From Prosthecobacter debontii (GTDB lineage: Bacteria; Verrucomicrobiota; Verrucomicrobiia; Verrucomicrobiales; Verrucomicrobiaceae): a stretch of DNA of 32,089 nucleotides. Under the pieces are notes generated by a model. It did no database searches. It was not told where the DNA came from and saw only the letters and a program-made list of their open reading frames with translations. Both the position numbers and the translations under genes were made by a program. This document shows positions 1-7,538 of this stretch, in pieces. The first letter of the stretch is position 1, and the number at the start of each line of letters is the position of its first letter. The stretch spans positions 1 through 32,089 of the forward strand of contig CAMAQH010000044.1 in NCBI GenBank assembly GCA_945860295.1, read 5' to 3'.

Positions 1-933
1 TTGGCGGAGGCCTGCAAGAAGACGGGCTGGGAAGTGCTGGCATGGGTGATCATGGACAACCACTATCATTGGCTGCTGCGCACGCCTAAGCCCAATCTGG
101 TGGCTGGGATGTCCTGGTTTCAGAGCACCTACACCCAACGCTACAACGCGCGGCACCGCGTGTGGGGGCACTTGTTTGGCGGACGATACAAGGCGATCCC
201 GGTGCAGCCGCAGGAGAGTGGAGGTGGCGATTACCTCAAGACGCTGATGGACTACATTCATCTCAATCCCGTGCGCGCGAAGATGGTGGACAGCGAACAT
301 GGACTGGGACTGCTGGACTACCGCTGGAGCAGTCTGGCCCAGGGCTACGGACTGCTACCAAAGAAGAGGTCCAAGTGGCTGAAGGTCGAAGAGGGATTGA
401 GGATCTTTAATCTGCCGGACACGGCGGCTGGCAGACGGCGATTCATTGAGCGATTGGAGGAGCGGGTGAAGAAGGAGAAGCAGAAAGAGTGTGGCTTGCC
501 GGTTGAGGGTGTTTGCAAAGGCGGGCAAAGCACGCTGCGAAGAGGCTGGTTCTGGGGTGCCCAGGCGTTTGAAGAATGGCTACGAGGAAAGGTGCGCGAA
601 GAAGGATCAAAGCCAGAAGGTCGAGCACTAAGAATGAGTGCTGAGAGCAAGGCATGCCACGATGAGGAGGATGCAGAGCAAGTGGTGGTCGATGGCATGA
701 AATGGCTCCACTTGAAGGAGTCGGAACTAAAAACCACCGTCGGCAGTGAGCCCAGGAAAGTGGCCATCGCGCATGCAGTGCATCAGAAGACAGCGGTGGC
801 AAGGCAGTGGACAGCCGCGAGATTGGAGATGAAAAGCGCGATGAACGTATGCCAGCAAATCAAACGCCTGAAGACCGGAAAACTCACCCTACCCAAGGAG
901 GTACAGCAATGGCTGTCAAGAATCGACTCCTGA
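1..933 (+). CDS. RAYT / REP-associated tyrosine transposase (Y1_Tnp family), 5' end cut by window
   Basis: This is a single-strand DNA transposase-like protein of the IS200/IS605-related RAYT group, which acts at REP-type palindromes. The HUH motif is visible as DNHYHWLL near residues 19-26, followed by YTQRYNARH, GHLFGGRYKA and the family hallmark DYIHLNPVRAKMV. The C-terminal half (after about residue 120) is a Lys/Arg/Glu-rich extension ending in QQWLSRIDS. The first codon in the window is TTG, but the usual N-terminal part of the family (YHVMARGDRRE-type segment) is missing, so the gene very probably starts upstream of base 1. The gene is followed at once by repeated TGACCC-containing motifs, as expected if the protein mobilises flanking REP-like DNA. 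Family assignment is firm; whether it is active cannot be judged. Confidence 0.85.
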   Translation: MAEACKKTGWEVLAWVIMDNHYHWLLRTPKPNLVAGMSWFQSTYTQRYNARHRVWGHLFGGRYKAIPVQPQESGGGDYLKTLMDYIHLNPVRAKMVDSEHGLGLLDYRWSSLAQGYGLLPKKRSKWLKVEEGLRIFNLPDTAAGRRRFIERLEERVKKEKQKECGLPVEGVCKGGQSTLRRGWFWGAQAFEEWLRGKVREEGSKPEGRALRMSAESKACHDEEDAEQVVVDGMKWLHLKESELKTTVGSEPRKVAIAHAVHQKTAVARQWTAARLEMKSAMNVCQQIKRLKTGKLTLPKEVQQWLSRIDS

Positions 934-1034
934 CCCTTTCTTGCTGCCCACTGACCCTTTCTTGCTGCCCAAGGAGGTACAGCAATGGCTGTCAAGAATC
1001 GACTCCTGACCCTTTCTTGCTGACCCTTTCTTGC
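892..1034. repeat. 76-bp-period direct duplication plus four copies of TGACCCTTTCTTGC
   Basis: A 55-base segment covering the last codons of the RAYT gene (892-946) recurs exactly at 968-1022. Within the block the 14-mer TGACCCTTTCTTGC occurs four times, at 931, 952, 1007 and 1021. The reverse complement of its core, GGGTCAGG, matches the GGGGTCAGG motifs beside the second RAYT fragment at 2293-2322. The block is therefore probably the REP-like 3' boundary of the RAYT unit, expanded by slippage or repeated transposition. Confidence 0.75.
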
Positions 1035-1364
1035 GGAGGCTTTTCGATAAACACACTCGGCCCGGCCTTCGGGAAAGTGGACTTCATTGGCAAGCTTCGA
1101 ATCAGCTACAAAAAGACAAGTGCGACCACGATTGAAGTTGGGGGAGTTGAAGCCATTGGCAGTTTTGATGATCTCTACGATTGGGCCTACGGTGGCGCCA
1201 AGTTTTCGTTCATTGGGTTCACGTTCGACCCTCGCGAGCCTGCAATGGTGCAGGCAGGACATGCCACACTTTCGAAGGCTCCTCATGCAAATGCAGGAAA
1301 AGTCTTCTTCACACGACTCGAGTTCAACGCACCCTTTGTAAACACATGGAACGGAACCTATTGA
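1035..1364 (+). pseudogene. 3' remnant of a truncated gene (about 109 residues), unrecognised domain
   Basis: An open frame continues through the repeats, but only from about 1035 does it look like a natural protein: a beta-rich stretch beginning GGFSINTLGPAFGKVDF and ending NAPFVNTWNGTY. It has no start codon of its own. The upstream half has been replaced by the RAYT unit and its repeats, so this is most simply the C-terminal domain of a larger protein cut by insertion. I do not recognise the family. A variable C-terminal domain of a large surface or RHS-like protein is possible but unsupported by any motif. Its stop codon lies 19 bases inside the next gene, which suggests the two were once translationally coupled. 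Confidence 0.5.
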
Positions 1365-2182
1365 TCACATGGACACGGTTCAGCGTGGTCTTCATTGCGG
1401 CTTTAAGCCTGACAGTGGTAAAAGCTGACGAAGTCGCTTTATCAGCGGCCAAACAGCTTGTTGCCGAAGCATTCCGCTACCCGGTGTCTCAACTGCAAGC
1501 CACGCTCACGACTGAAGATGCACGTTCAAGGCATGGTGCTGCTGTGTCGATTGCAGCTCAGTTCACCTCCACGAATAACACGTTTTATCCGACATCAATC
1601 GGCGTTGGTAGGCGAGGGAGTTTGCTGGCTCCTAGATTCGAGGCTCAAATCACCGAAGCAATTGCCAAAGCGGACCAAACTAAAGGGACGAAGCAAGGTG
1701 TTCGGAAAATTGCTCTTGCCAATCAAGGCTACGCTTTTGTTGGCCTTGGAGCTTTTGGCCCCGGTGGCGGCGAAAGTCTGACATACGTTGTTCTTCCCTC
1801 GCAACAAATCGAGGTGGCCATCAAGGTCGTTGTGCCAGGAGAAGACCTTGTGGACATTGATGCTGCTCCGGCAGAATACCGAGCACTAATGGCTGATGGC
1901 AACCCTGACATGGTGGGCAGAATCACACATCTTGCGGAACAAGTCGCGGCTCTCACGGAAGCGCCAACTGGCTCGCAGCAATCAGGAAGCTCGACAGCTT
2001 CTCAATCAGGCAGTCCTGACATCAAACAGAGCCAACCACCCGCAGCGAAACAGGCACCCGAAGCAAAGCCCGCGCCGACACCGAGTGAAGAACCGACATC
2101 ATCAACACCGTGGAGCATCATCGTTGTCTTGATTATGGCTGCAACTGGCCTGCTGTGGTTGTTGCTCAATGGGCGCAAGTGA
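1346..2182 (+). CDS. Secreted, C-terminally membrane-anchored hypothetical protein (278 aa)
   Basis: The function is not recognised. The start chosen is the ATG at 1346, because it opens a clear signal peptide (MERNLLITWTRFSVVFIAALS, then VKADE). The upstream extension of the frame reads as shadow sequence over the truncated gene. A globular region covers about residues 30-205 and includes a glycine-rich segment (GLGAFGPGGGES) and a VALTxAP-type helix. Residues about 210-250 form a Ser/Gln/Pro/Ala-rich linker. A single hydrophobic helix (about 253-274, IIVVLIMAATGLLWLLL) ends in NGRK, giving a predicted type I topology with the bulk of the protein outside the cytoplasm. It overlaps the truncated gene upstream by 19 bases, so it may be the partner of that lost protein. 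Confidence 0.7.
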   Translation: MERNLLITWTRFSVVFIAALSLTVVKADEVALSAAKQLVAEAFRYPVSQLQATLTTEDARSRHGAAVSIAAQFTSTNNTFYPTSIGVGRRGSLLAPRFEAQITEAIAKADQTKGTKQGVRKIALANQGYAFVGLGAFGPGGGESLTYVVLPSQQIEVAIKVVVPGEDLVDIDAAPAEYRALMADGNPDMVGRITHLAEQVAALTEAPTGSQQSGSSTASQSGSPDIKQSQPPAAKQAPEAKPAPTPSEEPTSSTPWSIIVVLIMAATGLLWLLLNGRK

Positions 2183-2292
2183 TGCGGTCTGCAACGTCGT
2201 GGGAACGAACTTCAGCGCTTCGCAAAGCTCGCGGCTCCGCCCATTGCCCACCACCGAAAAGCTCCGCCCTCTCCAACCCCCACCACAAAAAC

Positions 2293-2322
2293 GGGGTCAG
2301 GGTGTAACTAAAAGGGGTCAGG
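2293..2322 (+). repeat. Two GGGGTCAGG REP-like motifs
   Basis: GGGGTCAGG occurs at 2293-2301 and 2314-2322, each followed by GTG, about 75-100 bases upstream of a RAYT N-terminal fragment. The related GGGTCAGG appears on the minus strand downstream of the first RAYT gene. A third, diverged copy (GGGGTCCAC) lies at 2493, just past the fragment. Their association with two RAYT loci supports a role as transposase recognition sites. Confidence 0.55.
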
Positions 2323-2395
2323 TGATTCATATTGCAAGATTCCAGTTTTTAGACACTCTTGGTCCTTGCTTAGACAGATCCGCATCCAATATCCA

Positions 2396-2475
2396 GGCGC
2401 TTTATCATGTGATGGCGCGCGGTGATCGGCGTGAAGCGGTTTTTTTCGATGATGAAGATCGGAAGAACTTCACGC
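2396..2475 (+). pseudogene. RAYT N-terminal fragment
   Basis: The frame reads ALYHVMARGDRREAVFF followed by DDEDRKNF. This is the conserved N-terminal strand and helix of RAYT proteins, and the part missing from the RAYT gene at the window start because of the edge. The match stops after about 27 codons and runs into unrelated sequence. No HUH motif follows, so the copy is dead. Its 3' side is joined to group II intron sequence, which suggests an insertion or recombination junction between about 2475 and 2600. Confidence 0.7.
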
Positions 2476-2581
2476 AATCCTGGCCGAAGAACGGGGTCCA
2501 CCTCAATCAGACAAGCAGTAAAATGAGAGTTAGAACATGGAAACTTTATGAAGCAACCCAGCGGGTAAGAACCCCGCGCGG

Positions 2582-2908
2582 TTGAGCCTGGAGCCAGGCA
2601 GCCGGAAGCGGCTCAGTCGAGCACTCGTGAGGCTGCGTGAGTGGATGCGCCAACACCGGCACGACTCGGTAAGTGAACAATGGTGCATGCTCAAACGCAA
2701 AGTGCAGGGACATAACGCCTACTATGGAATCACTGGTAACAGTCGAGGCATAGGCAGCTTTAGTTACCACGCACAAAACGCATGGTTCGAGTGGCTCAAC
2801 CGACGAGGCGGTAAGAAGCCGCTGAGTTGGGAGAAATACAGTCAATGGCTGAGAGAAGTCTTCCACTGGCCCGCCCCGAGAATCCGTCCGAGATCACGAG
2901 TCGCGTAG
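2582..2908 (+). pseudogene. Group II intron-encoded protein, C-terminal maturase (GIIM) fragment
   Basis: The protein reads as the end of an LtrA-type intron-encoded reverse transcriptase. It contains REWMRQHRHDSVSEQW, LKRKVQGHNAYYGITGN and FEWLNRRGGKKPLSWEKY, the X/maturase region that binds intron RNA. The whole reverse transcriptase domain, including the YADD box, is absent. The ATG at 2582 is only the first in-frame ATG; homology begins near 2610. Intron RNA-like sequence follows the stop codon, so a 3' piece of a group II intron survives here. Confidence 0.8.
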
Positions 2909-2926
2909 CGAATCCCTCCACCGGAA

Positions 2927-2959
2927 GAACCGGATACGGTAGTCCCGCACGTCCGGGTC
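2927..2959 (+). ncRNA. Candidate group II intron domain V (decayed)
   Basis: Directly after the maturase fragment, GAACCGGA (2927-2934) can pair with TCCGGGTC (2952-2959), with one non-Watson-Crick position. A short inner stem (CGG/CCG) lies around a TAGT loop and an unpaired AC/CG step. The size (33 nt), position after the maturase stop and CACGTCCGG-type 3' strand fit bacterial domain V. The loop is not a GNRA type, so the element is probably inactive. Confidence 0.5.
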
Positions 2960-2995
2960 TGTGAGGGAGCCAGCGGGCAACTACTGGCTCTACTC

Positions 2996-3175
2996 GGCTG
3001 GTTCTGCGCTGAACGAGAAGGCAGGAGCAACGGCGCGCTTCCAGGCCTGCTGAAACAGGGCCGCAATCTGGTGAAGTGCCTGGATACGGTGATCAAGAAT
3101 CGCTTCCGCAACGATGCCGAAACTCTAGGTGCCTGGAAACCGCGAGCCACATAACCGCAAGTGGCGGAGGCTCTG
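2996..3175 (+). pseudogene. Frameshifted remnant of a hypothetical protein
   Basis: Three short stretches in different frames can be joined into one plausible protein: GATARFQAC (frame of base 3000), then LKQGRNLVKCLDTVIKNRFRNDAETLGAW, then TASHIT in a third frame. One base change in length near 3050 and one missing A near 3138 would restore it. The helical Arg/Asn-rich sequence resembles small hypothetical proteins I associate from memory with Verrucomicrobia and Planctomycetes, but I cannot name a family. It lies downstream of the intron remnant and has no start codon or intact frame. Confidence 0.35.
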
Positions 3176-3248
3176 AGTGTCACATGCTCCGACTCCGCCG
3201 CCAGCCCCGCCTCAGGGGTAATCCCTCCGCATCACCCACTGAGCTCCT

Positions 3249-3309
3249 ATCATTTTACCCTTCATCATTCTACCTCAGTTCTTCTCAGCGAGGGGGATGG
3301 TAAAATGAT
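3249..3309. repeat. Small inverted/direct repeat element ATCATTYTACC
   Basis: ATCATTTTACC (3249-3259) is repeated as ATCATTCTACC (3264-3274) and in inverted orientation as GGTAAAATGAT (3299-3309). The second and third copies could form a 10-of-11-bp hairpin with a 24-base loop. It lies at the boundary between the mobile debris and the housekeeping genes. It could be a short palindromic element or an untypical terminator for the methyltransferase gene. No T-tract supports the latter. Confidence 0.5.
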
Positions 3310-3344
3310 GGAGACGGTTCGTTGGTTCAGCCCAGGCTTCAAAC

Positions 3345-4205
3345 TCAAGCCAGCCACCAGCAGAAGCTGCCGCTTGGTACGGGCAAGACTTGATGGGTGC
3401 CGCGCAGTTGCATCTCTCCCTGGTCCAGCTTGCCTTGCTTACCAAATTGCTGAAGCAGCATGTGATGCAGCGAGATGGGAGTCAGCTCAGGTGTGTGACA
3501 GGTGAGCAGCACTCCGAGCGGCTCAGGCGACATCAGTTTGCCGATCAAATCGAGCAGAGGAGGCAGATCGTTTTCGATCTTGAAGATTTCACCTTTCGCG
3601 CCTCGACCATAACTGGGTGGGTCGAGAATGATGAGGTCATAGGTGCGCTCACGGCGATGTTCACGATCCAGAAACTTTGTCACGTCATCGACGATCCAAC
3701 GCACGGGTTTGTCTTCCAGCCCGTTGAGCGTGGCGTTCTTGCGCGCCCAGTCCACCATGCCTTTGGAGGCATCGACATGACAGACTTCAGCCCCTGCTAA
3801 AGCCGCCGCCAAGGTGCTGCCACCTGAGTAGGCGAATAGATTCAGCACACGCGGCGCACGCCCATGAGTCTGGCGATAGCTGGTGCAGACTTCACGAATG
3901 CGCTGCCATTGATCCCGCTGCTCGGGAAAGATGCCCAAATGACCGAAGTCGGTCGAGCTGAGCATGAAGCGTGTGCCATCGACATTCAGCTCCCAAGTCT
4001 CCGGCAAGCGATCACGTCCGCGCCATTGATTACCACCGTCGCGAAAGAACGTGGCCGTGGCCTGCTGCCAAGTTTTGTCTGGGAGCGCCTGCTGCCAAAC
4101 CGCCTGTGCGCAGGGGCGTGCGAGCACGACTTTGCCGAAGCGTTCGAGCTTCTGAAAAGCGCCACTGTCGAGTAATTCATAGCCATCGGTCATGGCCGTT
4201 TTCAT
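3345..4205 (-). CDS. Class I SAM-dependent methyltransferase, RlmI-like
   Basis: This is a cytoplasmic methyltransferase of the RlmI/RlmK-type group (Methyltrans_SAM), whose known members methylate 23S rRNA cytosines or guanines. Motif I is VLNLFAYSGGSTLAAA (about residues 119-134), an acidic residue follows in EVCHVDASKGMV, and motif IV is LIILDPPSYGRG (about 190-201). An upstream segment, DFGHLGIFPEQRDQW, matches the conserved region before the SAM fold. At 286 aa it lacks the N-terminal PUA domain of E. coli RlmI, so the substrate is uncertain. The first ATG (4205) is used; an internal ATG at residue 5 is equally possible. It lies downstream of ribulokinase on the same strand, but the 62-base gap carries palindromes, so co-transcription is unclear. 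Confidence 0.85.
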   Translation of the reverse strand: MKTAMTDGYELLDSGAFQKLERFGKVVLARPCAQAVWQQALPDKTWQQATATFFRDGGNQWRGRDRLPETWELNVDGTRFMLSSTDFGHLGIFPEQRDQWQRIREVCTSYRQTHGRAPRVLNLFAYSGGSTLAAALAGAEVCHVDASKGMVDWARKNATLNGLEDKPVRWIVDDVTKFLDREHRRERTYDLIILDPPSYGRGAKGEIFKIENDLPPLLDLIGKLMSPEPLGVLLTCHTPELTPISLHHMLLQQFGKQGKLDQGEMQLRGTHQVLPVPSGSFCWWLA

Positions 4206-4244
4206 AACCGCAAATCACCCCAGGTCACAGGGGATTTTTTGCTG

Positions 4245-4261
4245 AGAGGCATGATGCCTCT
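4245..4261. repeat. Perfect 8-bp palindrome AGAGGCAT-G-ATGCCTCT
   Basis: A perfect hairpin (8-bp arms, one-base centre) sits 6 bases beyond the ribulokinase stop codon. A second GC-rich pair, CCCC-AGGTCACA-GGGG followed by ATTTTTT on the plus strand, lies at about 4217-4240. Neither has a T-tract in the direction of ribulokinase transcription, so a terminator or mRNA-end stabiliser is only a possibility. Confidence 0.4.
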
Positions 4262-4267
4262 AGAATC

Positions 4268-5947
4268 TCAGCTCTGCTGCGCCCGAATGTCCAGAAGCTG
4301 CTTCATGACATGATTGATCTTGCCGCTCCACTCGGCTGTGCCGAAGGCGTCGTGGAGGGTGCGGTAAAGCACGTACAGCTCAGCGTAGATAGCGACGTTT
4401 TCAGGGATCGGGTGATACACTTTCTCGCGCACGGCGGTAACTTTGGCCTGAAGCTCCTGCCAAGTGCCAGCACCAGCGGCAGTGGCTCCGAAGATGGCGG
4501 CGCCGAGGGCGCAGGTTTGCTCGCTCTGGCTGACTTTCATGGGCTTGCCAATGATGTCGGCGTAGCATTGCATGAGGGTGGCGTTTTTGATGGAGAGACC
4601 GCCGGTGTTGATGACGTCGTCGATTTTCACGCCATATTCTTCGACTCGCTTGATGATGGTCAGTGCGCCAAAAGCGGTGGCCTCAATATAGGCGAGATAG
4701 ATCTCATGGGCCTCAGTGTGGAGTGTCTGGCCTAACAGCAGGCCTGTCAGCCGGACATCGACAAGGATGGTGCGGTTGCCGTTGTTCCAGTCGAGTGCGA
4801 GCAGACCGGTGGAGCCTGGCTTTTTGCCGAGCATGGCTTTCTCCATGTTCACGAATTTGTCGCCAACTGTTGTGCCATAGCTGTCAGGCACGAGGTGATT
4901 GACGAACCACAGAAAGATGTCGCCCACGGCGCTCTGGCCAGCTTCGATGCCATAGTAGCCGGGCAGCACGGAGCCGTTCACAATGCCGCAAACTCCGGGC
5001 ACATCAGCCAGTGGTTTGCTGGTCGGCGAAATCATGAGATCGCATGTGCTGGTGCCGAGAATTTTGACCAGCGTGCCTTCCTTGATGCCTGCGCCTACAG
5101 CGCCGGTGTGTGCATCAAAGGCACCCACACAGATCGCGGTGCCTTCATTCAAGCCGAGACGCTTGGCCCATTCAGAGCATAGGCCACCGGCCTTCGTATC
5201 AGTGGTGTGGGCCTCGCTATAAAGACGGTCACGCAGGTCGGCGAGTTTGGGGTCGAGTTTGGCCAAAAATTCTTTGTCTGGCAGGCCACCCCATTCGCTG
5301 CTGAACATGGCTTTGTGGCCTGCGGCACAAACTGAACGCTTGAGAGTGAGCGGATTGGTATTGCCGGTGAGCACGGCAGGAATCCAGTCGCAATGCTCGA
5401 CGAAACTGTAGGCGGCAGTGAAGACCTCCGCGTCCATGCGGCTGAGTCGCAGGATTTTGCTCCAAAACCACTCGCTGGAGTAAATACCGCCGCATTTGGC
5501 GATGATGTTTGGCCGCATCTCATGCGCGAGCAGGGTGATCTCTGCGGCTTCGGCATAGCCGGTGTGATCCTTCCACAGCCAGACCATGGCATTGAGATTG
5601 TCTTTAAACTCCGGCAGCAAACCAAGCGGCGTGCCCGCGCTATTTACCGGGATGGGAGTACTGCCCGTGGTGTCGATGCCGATGCCCACGACCTGTGCAG
5701 CATCAAAGCCGGGCATCTTTTCTGTCGCCTGCTGCAAAGCACCGTGCGTGACGGCTTCGAGTCCGACGAGGTAGTCCTGCGGGTTCTGCCGCGCGACATG
5801 CGGGTCCTTGGGATCGAGTAGGATACCCATCTCACCGGATGGATAATGAAATACCGTGGAACCCAACTCTGCACCATTGTCGAGGTCGATGAGAAGTGAG
5901 CGGCAAGAGTTGGTGCCGTAGTCGATGCCGAGTGCGTAGCGTTTCAT
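4268..5947 (-). CDS. araB: Ribulokinase (FGGY family)
   Basis: This enzyme phosphorylates L-ribulose with ATP to L-ribulose 5-phosphate in arabinose catabolism. At 559 aa it has the usual AraB length. The N-terminal FGGY phosphate-binding motif is LGIDYGTNSCRSLLIDL (residues 6-22). The substrate region includes WLWKDHTGYAEA, the catalytic Asp lies in GAFDAHTGAVGAG, and the C-terminal nucleotide-binding signature is NTGGLSIKNATLMQCYADI with CALGAAIFGA. AraB-type features (IYSSEWFWSKIL, LDWNNGNRTILVD) separate it from xylulokinase and glycerol kinase. No araA or araD lies beside it in the window. It is divergent from the secreted DUF1080 gene at 6096, with about 150 bases between the start codons that probably hold both promoters. 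Confidence 0.93.
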   Translation of the reverse strand: MKRYALGIDYGTNSCRSLLIDLDNGAELGSTVFHYPSGEMGILLDPKDPHVARQNPQDYLVGLEAVTHGALQQATEKMPGFDAAQVVGIGIDTTGSTPIPVNSAGTPLGLLPEFKDNLNAMVWLWKDHTGYAEAAEITLLAHEMRPNIIAKCGGIYSSEWFWSKILRLSRMDAEVFTAAYSFVEHCDWIPAVLTGNTNPLTLKRSVCAAGHKAMFSSEWGGLPDKEFLAKLDPKLADLRDRLYSEAHTTDTKAGGLCSEWAKRLGLNEGTAICVGAFDAHTGAVGAGIKEGTLVKILGTSTCDLMISPTSKPLADVPGVCGIVNGSVLPGYYGIEAGQSAVGDIFLWFVNHLVPDSYGTTVGDKFVNMEKAMLGKKPGSTGLLALDWNNGNRTILVDVRLTGLLLGQTLHTEAHEIYLAYIEATAFGALTIIKRVEEYGVKIDDVINTGGLSIKNATLMQCYADIIGKPMKVSQSEQTCALGAAIFGATAAGAGTWQELQAKVTAVREKVYHPIPENVAIYAELYVLYRTLHDAFGTAEWSGKINHVMKQLLDIRAQQS

Positions 5948-6095
5948 GGGGTGGTTGGGAAAAAGGTGCGCGGATTGTTAGCAGGACCATCCCGTGTGGC
6001 GAGAGAAAACCGGACGTGGGTTGTGATCTCGTCATGTCATTTTTTGATGTTGATCTGCCAGATCGCTGATGAGGACCTCGTTATAGCGATCCTCT

Positions 6096-6776
6096 ATGAA
6101 AACCAATCGATTCCTTCTTTCTGCTGCATTTCTCGGTCTCGCGATTACCTCCCGTGCTGAGGATGCTTCTGTGCCACTCTTTGATGGCAAAACTCTGACT
6201 GGCTGGGAGCAGCACAGCGGCACGGCGGAGTATCGAGTGCAGGATGGCGCGGTGGTGGGGAAGACGGTGGCGGGCACGGGGAACTCGTTCCTTTGCACGG
6301 CGAAGAAGTACTCGGACTTCATCTTGGAATTGGACTTCAAGGTCGATCCTTCGATGAACTCGGGTATCCAGTTCCGCAGCAATTATTACACGCAGGAGAC
6401 GGAGGTGGAGATTGCGGGAAAGAAAAAGAAATTCCCGGCTGACCGCGTGCATGGCTATCAGTTTGAGATCGACCCAAGCCCGCGCGCCTACACCGGTGGT
6501 GTTTATGATGAGGGCCGACGCGGCTGGCTCTTTGATTTGAAAAATAACGAGGTAGCACGCAAAGCTTTCAAGCAGGGCGAGTGGAACAACGCGCGCATCG
6601 AGTGCCGTGGCAGCAGCATCAAAACTTTCCTCAACGGTGTGGCTGCGGCTGACCTCACCGATGAGCTGACGAAAGAAGGTGTGATCGCCCTGCAAGTGCA
6701 TGGCATCGGCAAGAAGACCGAGGCCGTGGGCAAGGAAGTGATGTGGAAGAACATCCGCATTCAGGAGCTTAAGTAA
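6096..6776 (+). CDS. Secreted DUF1080 (3-keto-disaccharide hydrolase-like) protein
   Basis: This protein has the concanavalin-like DUF1080 fold, whose characterised members cleave 3-keto-glycosides outside the cytoplasm. A signal peptide covers residues 1-20 (MKTNRFLLSAAFLGLAITSRA). The family entry motif VPLFDGKTLTGWEQ follows, then FILELDFKVDPSMNSGIQFRS in the middle, and the closing strand VMWKNIRIQEL. At 226 aa it is a single-domain member. DUF1080 genes are strongly expanded in Verrucomicrobia and Planctomycetes, and a second one lies at 13276. The gene is isolated and ends in a strong bidirectional terminator. The exact substrate cannot be told from sequence. Confidence 0.88.
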   Translation: MKTNRFLLSAAFLGLAITSRAEDASVPLFDGKTLTGWEQHSGTAEYRVQDGAVVGKTVAGTGNSFLCTAKKYSDFILELDFKVDPSMNSGIQFRSNYYTQETEVEIAGKKKKFPADRVHGYQFEIDPSPRAYTGGVYDEGRRGWLFDLKNNEVARKAFKQGEWNNARIECRGSSIKTFLNGVAAADLTDELTKEGVIALQVHGIGKKTEAVGKEVMWKNIRIQELK

Positions 6777-6800
6777 GCCAAGTCACAGAGCCAAAATAAA

Positions 6801-6833
6801 AGAGCGGACAGCTTTGGGCGGTCCGCTCTTTTT
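6801..6833. terminator. Bidirectional Rho-independent terminator
   Basis: A perfect 9-bp stem, AGAGCGGAC (6801-6809) and GTCCGCTCT (6821-6829), encloses an 11-base loop. It is flanked by A-rich sequence on the left and TTTTT on the right. It lies between the convergent DUF1080 gene (ends 6776) and dhaL-like gene (ends 6852), so it can stop both transcripts. Confidence 0.88.
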
Positions 6834-6851
6834 GTGTCAGGGAAGAATGTT

Positions 6852-7487
6852 TTAGGCTGCGATGTAATCGGCAAAGGCACCGATGATGACGGTGACTGAC
6901 ATCGCACCTGCGTCGGGGAAGCCGATGGCGGCATCTCCCAGAGTTTTGGCTCGGCCAAATTTGGCGACGAGGGCTTTGCTGGCTTCGAGGCCATTGAGCG
7001 CGGCGGTGTTTACAGCAGCGATGGCTTCGGGCAGTGACTGTGTGGTCAAGTTGGCTGCGGTGTCAGCAGCGGGCTGCATGGAATCGACGACGGTCTTATC
7101 GCCGACGGCGGCGCCACCACGCTGCTTCACGCCATCGACCCCAGCTTGGAGAAAGGCGGCGAGGCCAGCGGAATCAAAGCTGTCTCTGCCAGCGAGGGCT
7201 TTTCCGCCATTGCGGAAAAAGGTGCCAAAGATGGCTCCCGAGGCACCACCCATGCTGCTCATCATTTTGGTGCCGACGATGACGAAGGATTTCTCGACGG
7301 ATTCCACGTCGCCAGCATCTAGGCCTTCTTTGGCGGCGGTCATGCCACGTTGCATGCCCAGGCCGTGATCACCGTCACCGAGATTGCGGTCGGCTTCAGA
7401 GAGTTCTGGCTCGGCGGCGATGATACGATCGCAGGCGAGGATGAGCATGGCTTTGACTTCGTCTTTGGTGAGGCTGGATTTTGGCAT
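6852..7487 (-). CDS. DhaL-domain protein (dihydroxyacetone kinase L subunit-like)
   Basis: DhaL is the ATP- or ADP-binding subunit that phosphorylates dihydroxyacetone or related ketoses carried by DhaK. The divalent-metal site NLGDGDHGLGM lies near residue 36-46, GASGAIFGTFFRNGG near 80-94, and the family end motif PDAGAMSVTVII close to the C-terminus. The start at 7487 (MPKSSLTKDEVKAM) is chosen because the 42-residue upstream extension is translated repeat DNA. The 211-aa length fits a stand-alone DhaL. No dhaK or dhaM is present in the window, so it may act with a remote DhaK or on another small ketose. It is divergent from the metallopeptidase gene and shares the bidirectional terminator with the DUF1080 gene. 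Confidence 0.88.
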   Translation of the reverse strand: MPKSSLTKDEVKAMLILACDRIIAAEPELSEADRNLGDGDHGLGMQRGMTAAKEGLDAGDVESVEKSFVIVGTKMMSSMGGASGAIFGTFFRNGGKALAGRDSFDSAGLAAFLQAGVDGVKQRGGAAVGDKTVVDSMQPAADTAANLTTQSLPEAIAAVNTAALNGLEASKALVAKFGRAKTLGDAAIGFPDAGAMSVTVIIGAFADYIAA

Positions 7488-7538
7488 ATCGGGTCGGATT
7501 GTGAGGCGTAATACGCCGACGTCAAAGGACAAAGTGAG

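Noticed and set aside
807..1034. N-terminal part of the 185-codon frame before 1035 as a real protein
   Set aside because: It overlaps the RAYT gene in another frame and translates the TGACCC repeats, so only the part after 1035 looks natural.
4217..4240. Rho-independent terminator CCCC-N8-GGGG-ATTTTTT on the plus strand
   Set aside because: The stem has only four pairs and no plus-strand gene ends there; both neighbours are on the minus strand.
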